Origin: CAYJAQ01 sp964368275
Lineage (GTDB): Bacteria > Bacillota_I > Bacilli_A > ML615J-28 > CAG-313
Direction: 5' to 3'
Assembly: GCA_964368275.1 (NCBI GenBank)
Contig: CAYJAQ010000005.1
Location: forward strand, 1-39,825
Length of the DNA: 39,825 nt
In this document: positions 18,375-29,158 of the stretch, one piece after another
Position numbering within the stretch: the first letter of the stretch is position 1
Layout: each line of letters starts with the position of its first letter
Program-made: the position numbers and the translations under genes
The notes under the pieces: generated by a model
The model's database searches: none
What the model was told of the DNA's origin: nothing
Seen by the model: only the letters and a program-made list of their open reading frames with translations

Positions 18375-19439
18375 TTAATCAGTAATAAATTCTATCATAA
18401 CAAATATTTTATTAATCGTAAACGCTTCTCTTAATATTTCTTCTCGATAACGTTCTACATAACTAGCAATTTCAGTTAATGTACTCGTTAGGTCAATACT
18501 TCGCAGGTAATCTAAGCCACTAAGCAAATTATCGATTTTTGTAGTATTTTCTTCATTAACCTTTAAGGCATCAAGACTAGTAATAATGCTATTAATTGTA
18601 CTAATTAACTGCGTATTATTTTCACTAGTTAGTAAATTCGCAATACTTGCTAATTGATCATTAACCGCCGTATAAGCGGGATTAGTTAAGTAATCAGCCA
18701 AATAATCATTATAACTTTCACTAATATATTTTTGATATTGTTTAGTATAGTAGTTATTGTAATAATCTTGATAGCATGAGTAAGCTTCGTTATAAGTAAT
18801 TGAAGTAATATGAAATTTAACCTCAGCGATTTGGTTAACACCAATTGAGACATCTTCAAAGTACTTATCACCATTGCGCAAATCATACATCCATTGATCA
18901 CTATAAGTTACATTAGTATAATCACTAGGTAAATAAGCGCCAATTAGTTTATTATTGTAATCACTTATATTAAAAATATCAACAGAAATATCATTTATTT
19001 CAAATAACACTAAGCTTTCATTGTTGAGATAATTTAATTTGTCAAAAAATGCACAAACGTTAATTGGATAATTACTTTCATTCTTAATTACCAAATTATA
19101 ACTTATTATCTTACCAACCATTAAGTTATCAAAAGTTTTAGTTTCATTTGTTTGTTGAATTAAATAATTACCTTGTAAAAATTCTGCTTTTGTTCTTGTC
19201 TCTTGATTAACAATTTGATTGCCTTCATACCATTGATCAAGAACACCATTTTTATCAAAGTCTTTACCAATATACAAATCGGCTGAAACTTGTGCTATTT
19301 CATTATCAATATTATCAGTTGTTATTTCAACAATGGTTTCACGATAATAGGTATTAACCAACCAAGCATAAGTAATAGATCCTAAGGCTAGCAAAGCAAG
19401 AAGAATCATTAGGGTTGAAGTAATAACTTTTTTCCGCAT
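18375..19439 (-). CDS. SipW-type secreted protein with helical C-terminal half
   Basis: A 354-residue protein with signal helix and junction GSITYAWLVNTYYRETIVEI, again the TasA/CalY-type TYAWL motif. The mature N-terminal part is beta-rich with an FDKNGVLDQW segment. From about residue 215 the sequence becomes Tyr-rich and strongly helical, with leucine-spaced stretches suggesting a coiled coil or helical bundle, unlike its paralogues. The ATG at 19439 is two bases from the upstream stop, with GGTGG about 5 bases before it; a GTG at 19448 is a weaker alternative. It is the last gene of operon A, directly before the terminator. A fibre tip or linker role is speculative. Confidence 0.8.
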   Translation of the reverse strand: MRKKVITSTLMILLALLALGSITYAWLVNTYYRETIVEITTDNIDNEIAQVSADLYIGKDFDKNGVLDQWYEGNQIVNQETRTKAEFLQGNYLIQQTNETKTFDNLMVGKIISYNLVIKNESNYPINVCAFFDKLNYLNNESLVLFEINDISVDIFNISDYNNKLIGAYLPSDYTNVTYSDQWMYDLRNGDKYFEDVSIGVNQIAEVKFHITSITYNEAYSCYQDYYNNYYTKQYQKYISESYNDYLADYLTNPAYTAVNDQLASIANLLTSENNTQLISTINSIITSLDALKVNEENTTKIDNLLSGLDYLRSIDLTSTLTEIASYVERYREEILREAFTINKIFVMIEFITD

Positions 19440-19440
19440 A

Positions 19441-22400
19441 TTATCCACCGATTGCCCTTCCTTGAATTACCATCTCGCGGAATACTGTTATTCCCGAATA
19501 GTCAATACTAATGATAATTACGTATTTACTACCATTTGTAATATTACTTATTGTATGAGTATTGTTCACCACATTATTGATTAAATGAACATTAACATTA
19601 TAAATGCCAATTGTATTGGGAATAGTAATGATATTTGTCCGGTCTATTGAGATTATTCCTTCATACATAATTGAATTAATTATTACAGAACCATATGCAC
19701 TTGCACCATCAATGTTAAATGGTAAGCGCATGTAAATAGTCTCATCACTACTAACTTGTGTCAATACATTATTTTGTTTAGTGTAGATGGTTAGTGAATT
19801 TCCTAATATATCACGAGCGTCTCTTGCTGCTCCATAATAAGAGCCGTTAGTAACTAAGTCCGTCTTTTGACCTGTAATATTTTGGTAATTAGCTTTATAA
19901 ACATAAACTTCATTAATTATATTCCCCCTTGCGTCATAATAATAATTAAGGTTATAACCATTATTAGTTGATGCTGGTAATATATTAAATACATTAACCC
20001 CTTCATCACGTAACCACTTGTAAACAGTTTGATTAACAACCCCATCAGTACCATAAATTAATGATTGATGGTTAATATTTAAATCACTATTGTTAACGTT
20101 ATTTCCGGAAATAAACACATTTTTTATTACATGCTCAGTTAAATCAATTAAAGGATTAAAGGAAGCTATTTTATTATTTTCTAGATATATTGTCTCGGCC
20201 CCTACATAACTGCTAATTCCATCAATATTATTGAGGGTTTTGTTAGTACCATCAAACTGATTGTTAAGATTTATCGTTTTAACAGTACGATATAATGGTG
20301 GCATTGCTGTCATTCTATTACCTGTAAAATCAATTGTCTCTAGTCTGATTAAATCAGAAAAATAGCTTACATCAGCATTTACTAAATTACAATTGACAAA
20401 AGATAATTCTTTAATTGTATCATTTTGTGATTTAGCAAAGACTTTTTGGTTAGAATCACCTACTAAATATTTGACTGATTCGTGAAGAAGATTCCAACCA
20501 TCAAATTTAAATCCCTTAGTATTAATCAAAAATTGAAGACCATTGATGGCCAATTGGTGTTCAGCAAAATTAGTGCTATTTAAATCACTATATAATGATT
20601 CACTATTAAAGAAACTATTTGTTAAGAAATAATTATACATTGTGTCATATGATAAATCAATGCTTGCTTTTTCTTTACGCGCTTCTCTAACTAATAAGTA
20701 CTCTGATCTTAGGTCGCCCGCTTCATATACGTCATTATAATTATTTAACAACCATTTATAAAGAATCCGATCAACAAATGAATCCGATTCATTACAAAAA
20801 TAAATTCCCGCAATAACGAATGAGTAAGTTTGGTGATACGCATTACTAGCAAATTCTTGAGCACTAGTATAACGGTCACTAATTTTAGCATTAATATAGA
20901 TTGTGGTATCACACATTGGAATATTCGCAGTGGTAATTCCTAGTTGATAAATATGATTTGATGGATTAGCAACATTACCAATTTCATTTAATTCAAAATA
21001 GGTATCAAGTTGTGCTCTAAATGCTTGTTTCTCTGTCTCATCAGTAATACCCATGTTTTGATAAATAGCTTCATAGTCAACTTCTAAAGTAAAATAAGTT
21101 GAAGCATTTGAGAAACTAAAATCATTTTGGGCCGGATTTGCATAAATTGTTTCTTTATGCTGACTGAAAATATTCTCAAACAAGTTGCCAACATATTGAG
21201 GAGTCATGTCACCACCAACACCAGTTCCTGGTATAATGATTTCACGATAAATGGTCGTTGCTAAAGCTTGTTCTTCAGCAGTTAATTCTGCAAATCCACT
21301 CTCGTAATTATTATAAGTAACTACAGTCTTTAAGTAAATAGTCTGATTTGCACTTGGTGCAAAAGTTGAACTAAAACCGAAATTAATTTCTGTACCTGTT
21401 TCATTTGATAATGCTACATAATTTAGGAAAGGCTCACTAGTCGATGTTCCATTTTCCACGGTAACAATATCCATACTATATGATATATCAGCAATTCCTA
21501 ATCCTGCAATTAATGGATCATTTTTACCAATTAATGTCTCGCGAGCATTAACATTAGCTAAATAGAAACTATTAATATAGCGACCAAGGAAAGCAGTCTT
21601 TTCGAATGTTCTTGTTGCTTGTACTGTAAAATCAATATTGACTACTTCACTATTCAAAGAAACTTGGAGCGTTGCTGTGGTATCAGCGCTAATTATGTCA
21701 CTTTCATGTAGAATATATCCAGTAACTGATTGATTAGTTAATATTGGATCAAGCACTAAGAAATTTGCACTACTTGCTGGAATTGATAATATAAAGTTTT
21801 TATTGTATTTTTTAGCAATTCCCATTTGATCATTATATAAACCAATATAAATAGGTTTATTTAATTTATTTCCCTCACATGAGCTGTAAATATATCCTTC
21901 TAGTTCCAGATTGTAACTAGTTAACATACTAGCATCACTTGTGCCCACTACATTAATAAGACGATTGTATGTTGGATCAGTGTATTCAGTTCCCATAAAG
22001 GTAAACGAGTAAGTAATAAACACATATTTATTATCTAGTGCTCGATTAAGATTGCCACTAGGTGATAATTCACCAGTAGTAAGCAAAGGTCCCATTGCAT
22101 ATTCGCCATTTTCGAATGTTGCATCATAAACATTGTAATTAATTTCAAGCGGCATATTATTAAATTGACTAGGAAATATTTGATTGTCAACCATAGCATG
22201 AACCCCATTGGAGCCAATGTAATAATCAACATCTAGTATTCCATTAATCAAGTCTTCGGCATCCTGTAATAGGATGTCTCTGTTTGTTGCAGCGCTAAAA
22301 TCTAAGTCAAAAACATTAGTAAAATTAGCAGTGGTCAATCCTAAATCATTCACAATTCGGTAGTAACCTTTTGGTGTAACTAACGAAAATTGATAATTGC

Positions 22401-23337
22401 TATTGTCAATAATACCGGAAATACTATCAAATGTGTAATAACCCTGATAATAATGTTCAACCTTAAAATTAGTATTTAAGATGATATCACTATATAGAAG
22501 GTGCATATTACAAGGGAAATTAATATTTACTATGTTTTGGGAATTTTGGGCATTTACAACAATATCATTAAGTAAATAAACATCTTTAAATGCAGAATCA
22601 TCGTAAACATTATGATAAATATATGTCTTATAATAGTATTCAGTAACATTATTAGTGTTTCGACTAGATGCCCAACTATATTTACCATTTTCCATTATGT
22701 AACAATTATTTCTTTCATCTTCTGATAAATCACTATCGTCATAACTTGTTACATCAGCATATTGCGTGTAAACAACTGATACATTTCTTAACCAATTATC
22801 GTTATTATTAATATTATGATGATAAACATTATTTAGTTCTAAAAGTTCAAAGCTGTTACTAATAAAACGATTAAACGAATAGTGATTTACCGCGACAAAT
22901 CTAACATTATTGGCAGTGCCCCCAAAACTAATCGCAACCGTGACATTTTCAGCAGGAAGTAGCGTATAATCGACTATTGCTACTTTAGCATTTGCGTATA
23001 GTGCAGGGTCTGATGAAAGTGAAGTTGTAGTTGAATATTTCCCAACTCCCGTTTTTTCCGTAATGTAATAATTACTACCAATTTTGGCATTTGTGGTAAT
23101 AGAAGTGAAGGATTCGAAGAAAATCAACAAATCAAACGAAGCTTCTATTTCCGAGTTATTAGTTATTGTAATAGTCTGATTAATAGCATAATTATCAGTA
23201 ACAGTAAAAGCATTCTGATAATTAGCAACATTATACACTTCGGTAATCGAGCTTGATTCCTCAGCATATCCTACGCTAAATATTACTAGTAATACTGTTA
23301 AAATACTACTAATAACAATAAAGATTTTTTGACGCAT
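19441..23337 (-). CDS. Large secreted protein with C-terminal leucine-rich repeats
   Basis: A 1298-residue protein with a hydrophobic signal segment at residues 4-25 ending in SVGYAEESS, an ordinary or SipW-type cleavage region. About residues 30-830 are Asn/Tyr/Thr-rich predicted beta domains without a recognised family. A helical element (SFVDRILYKWLLNNYND, about residue 835) resembles the helix that starts each LRR module in the neighbouring giants. LRRs follow near 970-1090 with L-x-x-[I/L]-x-[F/L]-x-x-N periodicity (LETIDFTGNRMTAMP, AETIYLENNKIASFNPLIDL). The C-terminus is beta-rich and lacks an anchor motif. AAAGGAGG precedes the ATG by 9 bases. It is probably a secreted adhesive or matrix protein acting with the giants. 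Confidence 0.85.
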   Translation of the reverse strand: MRQKIFIVISSILTVLLVIFSVGYAEESSSITEVYNVANYQNAFTVTDNYAINQTITITNNSEIEASFDLLIFFESFTSITTNAKIGSNYYITEKTGVGKYSTTTSLSSDPALYANAKVAIVDYTLLPAENVTVAISFGGTANNVRFVAVNHYSFNRFISNSFELLELNNVYHHNINNNDNWLRNVSVVYTQYADVTSYDDSDLSEDERNNCYIMENGKYSWASSRNTNNVTEYYYKTYIYHNVYDDSAFKDVYLLNDIVVNAQNSQNIVNINFPCNMHLLYSDIILNTNFKVEHYYQGYYTFDSISGIIDNSNYQFSLVTPKGYYRIVNDLGLTTANFTNVFDLDFSAATNRDILLQDAEDLINGILDVDYYIGSNGVHAMVDNQIFPSQFNNMPLEINYNVYDATFENGEYAMGPLLTTGELSPSGNLNRALDNKYVFITYSFTFMGTEYTDPTYNRLINVVGTSDASMLTSYNLELEGYIYSSCEGNKLNKPIYIGLYNDQMGIAKKYNKNFILSIPASSANFLVLDPILTNQSVTGYILHESDIISADTTATLQVSLNSEVVNIDFTVQATRTFEKTAFLGRYINSFYLANVNARETLIGKNDPLIAGLGIADISYSMDIVTVENGTSTSEPFLNYVALSNETGTEINFGFSSTFAPSANQTIYLKTVVTYNNYESGFAELTAEEQALATTIYREIIIPGTGVGGDMTPQYVGNLFENIFSQHKETIYANPAQNDFSFSNASTYFTLEVDYEAIYQNMGITDETEKQAFRAQLDTYFELNEIGNVANPSNHIYQLGITTANIPMCDTTIYINAKISDRYTSAQEFASNAYHQTYSFVIAGIYFCNESDSFVDRILYKWLLNNYNDVYEAGDLRSEYLLVREARKEKASIDLSYDTMYNYFLTNSFFNSESLYSDLNSTNFAEHQLAINGLQFLINTKGFKFDGWNLLHESVKYLVGDSNQKVFAKSQNDTIKELSFVNCNLVNADVSYFSDLIRLETIDFTGNRMTAMPPLYRTVKTINLNNQFDGTNKTLNNIDGISSYVGAETIYLENNKIASFNPLIDLTEHVIKNVFISGNNVNNSDLNINHQSLIYGTDGVVNQTVYKWLRDEGVNVFNILPASTNNGYNLNYYYDARGNIINEVYVYKANYQNITGQKTDLVTNGSYYGAARDARDILGNSLTIYTKQNNVLTQVSSDETIYMRLPFNIDGASAYGSVIINSIMYEGIISIDRTNIITIPNTIGIYNVNVHLINNVVNNTHTISNITNGSKYVIIISIDYSGITVFREMVIQGRAIGG

Positions 23338-23362
23338 TTCTTCTTATCCTCCTTTCTATTCT

Positions 23363-26300
23363 TTAATCACGAGGTGATTCAATAATATTAATAAAATGAT
23401 CTTGAACTGCTGGTATTGTTCCTGGATTAGCGGTTGGAACAAAAGTAAGTCGAATATAAGTATTAGCATTATTAATAATACTTGCCCATGCTGGATTAGC
23501 AATTAACTCTTCATACTTAATATTCTCAATTGGACTACCAATACTACCATCTACTCCTATATTATAACCATTAGCATAAGTACTTGTTGGAGCCTGATAT
23601 GCTTCTTTTTGGCTTATAGCGTATTCATATAAATTCTTTCCACGTTCATTATTATTACCAGTACCACTTATGGAACTATTCATATATTCAGCAATTTTGA
23701 ACTCAGCTTTTTTAGTTGAATTAGTTAATTTAGCTTTTTCTAAATCGAAATAATAATAGTTATTATTCTCATCCCAAGTCATAATTGTTTTGGTAGTTCT
23801 ATTTCTGGTCCAACTTTGATTTGTTGAATCAAAGTTTATACCATACAAGAAGTAAATATATGGATTTATCACACTAGTTATTGTATTAGAATCTGGTGTA
23901 TAGACAATGTCCATATTACGCATTACAGTACATGGGTAAGTTGTACTACTATTTGTAGTATCAACGGAAACAATGCGATATTCATTGGCATTATTAGTGT
24001 TTTCAACTATTGCATAGTAATTAGATTCTGAATGGCGGGTTTGTACATTTTTAGCAACATACTTGACGGTTGTTACTCCGCCGACTACTTCTTCTACTTC
24101 AGTTAGTTTTTCTCTTAATAATGTAACACTAGAAGCAGAAATAATATCTCCTACTGCCCAGCTTGGCAGAGTTCCTGTCTTATTTATCAATAAGTACTTC
24201 GCATAGGTTGCTTTAAGAGTTAAGTTACCTATTCTTTCAGAAGCAGCAATTTCCGTAATTATCTCACCACTAGCAACACCATTTACCATAACTTCCCAAC
24301 CTTTAAAGACTAATCCAGCCGTTTCATATTCCGGTAGTGTTAATGATGTGTCTTCAACATATGTGTAAGTTTGGCCAAACGCGATTGTTTGATCAATCTC
24401 ATTACCACCTTGATCAAGGAAAGTAATACTATTAATTGGCAACATATAAACTGTTAAGATAAGATTACCAGCAGTTCCTTGTGAAATGCTTGATATGATT
24501 GAATTATCCGGTAAACGCCATCCTCTAAATGCATAATTAGCAACGGTATATGTTGGTAAATCAAAAGCATCAGCAGTTGTATATGTGCGGTTAAATTGAC
24601 TTAGCTGATTACCACCATTATCAAAGAAAGTAATCGTGTAAATAGGTGACATAACCGCTGTTAACATAAGATTACCAGTAGTTCCTAGTGGAATACTTGT
24701 AATAACCTCGCCTTCAGTTGTCCGCCAACCAATAAACGAATAATTAGCAACTGTATATGTCGGTAACTCATATGAGCTTTGAAGAGTAAAGGTGTAATCT
24801 TGACCAAATTCAGTTACTGAATCAATTACATTTTCTTCATTATCAAGGAAGGTAATACTGTATTCGGTTAAGATTGTCTTTGGATATAGATTAATATTAT
24901 TATTTATCGCAACTGGTGAATATCTATTCACTAATGTTTGATCTGTATACCAACCAACAAACGTTGATCCTTCTATCGTATAATCATAATCAGCATTGTA
25001 AATTGATCCTTTTTCAACAGTTACTGTTGTTAATACAGCACCTGTAATATCATAATAAGTAATCACTAAGTTTTTATGTTCTTCATAGTAAGTATTTAAT
25101 TGATTAATGTAACTAGTTGTTACTGCGTTAACATCATCCATATTAGTTAAAGCGATTATAGCATTCTTGGCAGATTGATATAACTCAGTATAACCATTAG
25201 AATGGCTACCTAATGCACTGCTATCATGACTGTTGAAGGTACTTGCTAATCTAGTTAATGCATCAGCTTTTTGAATAGAACATATGTCAATATAAGCCAT
25301 TTGACCTATTGTTAATTCTTCATAGTTTGTATTAAACGAATTATTAACCCAAATATTGTTGAATTCAGTAGAGCTAATATCAAAGAATACAACATAATCA
25401 GTTATAACATTAGTAATTGACGAAGTTGATCTAATTATAGGTTGTGCAGATTCTAAACTATCAAGCAATAAGTAGTAATTATTATTAGTTTGATAAATTG
25501 AAGCCCCATTCGCATTGACAATTGACCATGTTAAGTTCTCATCATTTTCATAACTGACAACGCTTGGTAAAACAAGCGATGCATAACCCTTTGGTATTTT
25601 CATTTGTGGATAAACATTATATGAAGTCGTATCAATTGTGAACATTCTTTCATAAAAATAGCCATCCACTTCAATTCTTGCGACTAATTGGGCACTTCCA
25701 GTGTCATTGTTTTCAGCATTAGTTAAGGAAATGCGATTAGTTAACGCATCAAATGTTAAGTATTTAGAAGCCATCGTCCAGGTTATATCGTATAATACGC
25801 CTCCAAAATCAATGGCACTAGGTAAAATACCAGAAGGGCCATTTATCCGAAGTTCATAATTATTTAAATAAGTAATTGAAGGGTCAGTTGAGGCAAACTT
25901 TTCGAGAATGTTTGCTGCTTTTCTAATATCTTCACGTGGAACAATAATCTGATTATTATACTTAATTTCAGTATCAGGACGATTAAAATTAAACCAACTT
26001 ACGATATATTGGAAAGATAAAGTCTTTTCATAACCATTTTTACCAGTCACTTTAATTGTTGTAAGTTGTGGACCAAAACCCATCAACCATGATAAATCAG
26101 TATAGTTAAGCCGCTCACCTGTATTTACACCATATGAGAAAGATACTAGAGTATCAAATGAATTATATAAAGGTGACCAATCGGCGATTAAGAAGTTATC
26201 AGTTTGGTTGATATATGAGAAATGCGTTAGTTTCATATTACGTAATTCTTCAATTGAAGTCATCGCAGTTTCAACATTAGTAAAACTCTTTAAATTAACA

Positions 26301-29032
26301 AAAATCTCTAAACCTTTAATGGAAGTAATACCATGACCACTACCACCAACTGTTTTAATATTAATATTAGTCGTTGCTAATATCTCTGCTTGGGATAAAA
26401 TGTTTGCTTCAGTTACTACGAATGTTTCACCATTTCGATGTTGAATAACCTTAGAAGTTCGGTTGGAAGCATCGTTAATGTGATATGTGTTAGCATCATT
26501 GTTGTATACCCAGTAAATTAAACGAGAACTACTGAATATTTCATTTGCTCTTACATATGTGCCCCCACTTAATTCAACAAACATATTAGCAATAATATCA
26601 GGCTGCTCAACATCTTGAACAGATGTATCAATAGCAACTACGTATTCGTTAGACGGCGAAGTATTAATGGTAAATGAACCATTATTGCCGGTAGCAGCAT
26701 TTGTTAATGCTAAAGTATTATTGGCAATTGTAATACCTGTATATGTAGCACTTAAACTCCAATTAAGATTCTTCTTAATACCACCATTTAAGGTGATTGT
26801 AGTTGGTAATACATATGAACTACCTTTTTGATATGGATTATCAAGATCTCGTAGTGAACCTTCTGATGAACCAATCTCACTAGTATAACGAATAATCGTG
26901 CTCATGCTTTCTGATAATTTATTACTAGTACTATTGACTAATAATCCACCTATCTCGTTATCACAATTGCTATCATAACCAGTATACAAAACATCGTTCT
27001 TAGAAGCAGAGAAAATATTAAAATATGCATAATCATTAGCAATCAAACAATACATATTCACAAGAGCTGTTGAATTATTACGACGACTTGGATTAATATT
27101 GTTTTGATAGATGTCAAGTGGATTGGCGTAAGATTCAGAACTTACAAAACTGTTAATGCTTCTCGCACCTCCAAATAGCTTACCGGGAGTGAATCCACCA
27201 TTAGTTGAAATTGCTCCATATTCGCTTCTTAACTTACTTAAGGTGTTTGCATAATTTAAGTTTTTTACACCATTAGCATAGTCAAAACTATAGAAAGCCG
27301 TATTAGCTTCAATAGCTAAGCGTACTAAATTAGTATTTTCGTTAAAATAATCAATTAACGTTTTGTTATTTAAAACCACGCGCGTAAAATCAATACCATT
27401 AACATATTTTAGCACAAGTGTACGAACATTACTTAAGTAAGCAAGTTTTTTGTATTCGTCAAATGTCCAATAGATACTGCCTTGTTGATTAGGGATTATT
27501 TGATTACGTTCTAGTATTTCAAATGAGAGAATTCTTGCTCCACTTGTAGCATCCCAATTAGGTAATTCGGTAATAGTTTGATAATTAGCTTGGATAGACG
27601 TAAGCATGGTTAGTAATTCTAAACCTTTTAACGATTTTATTCCGTAATAATTACCATCACCAGAATCAATGCTAAGCGTTGTAAATGAATCGGTAAAGAT
27701 TAGCGTTCTTTCATTAGAATCATATTCTAGACCACTAATACTGGAATAACGGCCTAAGAAATAGTTGAACAATGCATCATCAAAAATGACACGAGCATCA
27801 ACTTTAGCATTATTGACTTTATATACTTTACTTTCATCATAAGTAGTTCCCCCAATTTGAACATAGTATGATTGACCGGCCTCAGCCGCTACTGTAATTA
27901 TCTTCAAATCAAATAAAACATACATATCATCAAGGAAGTTAAAGTAAGCACCTACAACAAACGTTCCAACAAAGCCACTTGTGTAGATATTATTATTTAG
28001 GGTAAATAAATCATTGGTAACTAATGAAAAGCTCGTAGATAAAGCAGAATTTTCACGGTTTTGATAAATAATTGTATTATTTAAGGTTGCTGAATAACCA
28101 CTAAAATAATTATTTACCTCTAAATAATTGTACAAATCAATAAAATCAGTACAGTATCCAAGTAATGCACTCTTTGTGTATGTCGTAGCTGAAGAATCGT
28201 GTAAACCATCATTTTTAAATTTGATGTTATTACTTACTATATAGTTTGAACTGCTTAGTATATTATATAAAGCAATAACCGCATTATAATCAAGGTTACA
28301 GCCCGTTAAGCCAACGTTAATATCAGCAAGGGAAGTAACACTAGCACCAGCAAGCGTGCCTGTTACTTTTGTATATGTATTATTACTGTATGAATAATAG
28401 CCCGAAAGAGCAAATAAATCAATTGTTGAAACACCAGCATTCCCTTGTAGATTCAAGGAAGTAAGGGTGCTAAAAGAATTTTCAAAATAACTCTTGTATA
28501 CGACTGTATTATCACTAAGCGTTGCTTGATATACAGTTGTATCAATTAAGTTATATGCTAAATCAACTGTAATTAAATAGGCCTTATTTTTAAGAACAGA
28601 AATATTATCAATCATATTATGAGCTAAATTTAAAGCAGTTAATTTACTACTATTAGCTAAAGCATCAAGATCAACAATACCTTTCTTTGGCATATTTATA
28701 GTGGTAAGATGATGGAATATTTCAAAACCATCTAATGTTAGAATACTCATCTTAGCAATCAGTGGTAAACCTTTTTGAAAGTTCGTTGTATTACCTTTAT
28801 CGAAATTAGCTAGCGTTGTTGTCAAACTAGTAGTATTTTTAGTAATCGTTATACTAACATTATTATTAAAACTAATTCCTGTTAAGGCATAAGCCCCAAT
28901 AGAAGTACTACTAATTGTTGAAGTGCTGCTAGTTGCAATATCAGCAGCATAGAACAAGCAACCACAATTAGTATTTGCTTGTACAATTCCGGCTGATGCT
29001 GCTGCACTATTAGTGCTTATGAACATCAGCAT
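23363..29032 (-). CDS. Giant LRR/InlB-repeat protein, 3' part of a stop-split gene
   Basis: An 1889-residue open frame with LRRs in several blocks (about 95-200, 460-480, 900-930; for example LTALNLAHNMIDNISVL, GIKSLKGLELLTMLTSI, GITSIKGLEIFVNLKSF) and beta domains between them. Four InlB-type repeats lie at about 1322-1613, followed by a C-terminal beta domain. It has no signal peptide, and the Met at 29032 has no Shine-Dalgarno sequence. Upstream codons are open and in frame back to a single TAA at 29158-29156 that ends the preceding giant. The region around the Met (IFTDLNLRMLMFIS) aligns with the helix that begins other modules (NEIFSSSRLIYWVYNND). I read this as the C-terminal half of one protein of about 3810 residues. 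Whether it is now translated is unknown. Confidence 0.75.
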   Translation of the reverse strand: MLMFISTNSAAASAGIVQANTNCGCLFYAADIATSSTSTISSTSIGAYALTGISFNNNVSITITKNTTSLTTTLANFDKGNTTNFQKGLPLIAKMSILTLDGFEIFHHLTTINMPKKGIVDLDALANSSKLTALNLAHNMIDNISVLKNKAYLITVDLAYNLIDTTVYQATLSDNTVVYKSYFENSFSTLTSLNLQGNAGVSTIDLFALSGYYSYSNNTYTKVTGTLAGASVTSLADINVGLTGCNLDYNAVIALYNILSSSNYIVSNNIKFKNDGLHDSSATTYTKSALLGYCTDFIDLYNYLEVNNYFSGYSATLNNTIIYQNRENSALSTSFSLVTNDLFTLNNNIYTSGFVGTFVVGAYFNFLDDMYVLFDLKIITVAAEAGQSYYVQIGGTTYDESKVYKVNNAKVDARVIFDDALFNYFLGRYSSISGLEYDSNERTLIFTDSFTTLSIDSGDGNYYGIKSLKGLELLTMLTSIQANYQTITELPNWDATSGARILSFEILERNQIIPNQQGSIYWTFDEYKKLAYLSNVRTLVLKYVNGIDFTRVVLNNKTLIDYFNENTNLVRLAIEANTAFYSFDYANGVKNLNYANTLSKLRSEYGAISTNGGFTPGKLFGGARSINSFVSSESYANPLDIYQNNINPSRRNNSTALVNMYCLIANDYAYFNIFSASKNDVLYTGYDSNCDNEIGGLLVNSTSNKLSESMSTIIRYTSEIGSSEGSLRDLDNPYQKGSSYVLPTTITLNGGIKKNLNWSLSATYTGITIANNTLALTNAATGNNGSFTINTSPSNEYVVAIDTSVQDVEQPDIIANMFVELSGGTYVRANEIFSSSRLIYWVYNNDANTYHINDASNRTSKVIQHRNGETFVVTEANILSQAEILATTNINIKTVGGSGHGITSIKGLEIFVNLKSFTNVETAMTSIEELRNMKLTHFSYINQTDNFLIADWSPLYNSFDTLVSFSYGVNTGERLNYTDLSWLMGFGPQLTTIKVTGKNGYEKTLSFQYIVSWFNFNRPDTEIKYNNQIIVPREDIRKAANILEKFASTDPSITYLNNYELRINGPSGILPSAIDFGGVLYDITWTMASKYLTFDALTNRISLTNAENNDTGSAQLVARIEVDGYFYERMFTIDTTSYNVYPQMKIPKGYASLVLPSVVSYENDENLTWSIVNANGASIYQTNNNYYLLLDSLESAQPIIRSTSSITNVITDYVVFFDISSTEFNNIWVNNSFNTNYEELTIGQMAYIDICSIQKADALTRLASTFNSHDSSALGSHSNGYTELYQSAKNAIIALTNMDDVNAVTTSYINQLNTYYEEHKNLVITYYDITGAVLTTVTVEKGSIYNADYDYTIEGSTFVGWYTDQTLVNRYSPVAINNNINLYPKTILTEYSITFLDNEENVIDSVTEFGQDYTFTLQSSYELPTYTVANYSFIGWRTTEGEVITSIPLGTTGNLMLTAVMSPIYTITFFDNGGNQLSQFNRTYTTADAFDLPTYTVANYAFRGWRLPDNSIISSISQGTAGNLILTVYMLPINSITFLDQGGNEIDQTIAFGQTYTYVEDTSLTLPEYETAGLVFKGWEVMVNGVASGEIITEIAASERIGNLTLKATYAKYLLINKTGTLPSWAVGDIISASSVTLLREKLTEVEEVVGGVTTVKYVAKNVQTRHSESNYYAIVENTNNANEYRIVSVDTTNSSTTYPCTVMRNMDIVYTPDSNTITSVINPYIYFLYGINFDSTNQSWTRNRTTKTIMTWDENNNYYYFDLEKAKLTNSTKKAEFKIAEYMNSSISGTGNNNERGKNLYEYAISQKEAYQAPTSTYANGYNIGVDGSIGSPIENIKYEELIANPAWASIINNANTYIRLTFVPTANPGTIPAVQDHFINIIESPRD
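24190..25070 (-). repeat. Four tandem InlB B-type (Listeria-Bacteroides) repeats
   Basis: The encoded segment has four copies of about 70 residues. Three carry the pattern ITF-[L/F]-D-x-[E/G]-G/E-N ... LP-x-Y-x-x-A ... F-x-GW, with DLPTYTVANY / ELPTYTVANY repeated almost exactly; the fourth ends in FVGWYTD. In DNA the strongest matches are near 24530-24560 and 24740-24770. Such repeats usually form spacer stalks in surface proteins. Confidence 0.82.
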
Positions 29033-29158
29033 TCTTAAATTAAGATCTGTAAAAATACGATATGAATAGTAATAACCAGTAGTGTTATTTCTAACTACTT
29101 GATATAAGCGATTAGTGTCTTTTAGATATGCATAATTTGTAGATGTTAAATCAAGTTA
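29033..29158 (-). other. Single TAA plus 41 open in-frame codons joining two giant reading frames
   Basis: The stop TAA (29158-29156) ends the upstream frame, yet the following 41 codons, in the same phase, are open and continue directly into the next frame. Their translation (STNYAYLKDTNRLYQVV, then YYYSYRIFTDLNLR) has the composition and module layout of these proteins. There is no ribosome binding site. The TAA is one base change from Tyr, Gln, Lys, Glu, Leu or Ser codons. Confidence 0.75.

Noticed and set aside
23363..29032. Calling the LRR/InlB-repeat protein an internalin virulence factor
   Set aside because: InlB-type repeats and LRRs occur in many non-pathogenic surface proteins, and there is no other sign of invasion genes.
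23363..29158. Reading the internal TAA as a reassigned sense codon
   Set aside because: TAA ends many well-defined genes in this window (for example at 3820, 13799, 15835 and 19441), so a general reassignment is untenable; local readthrough remains possible.
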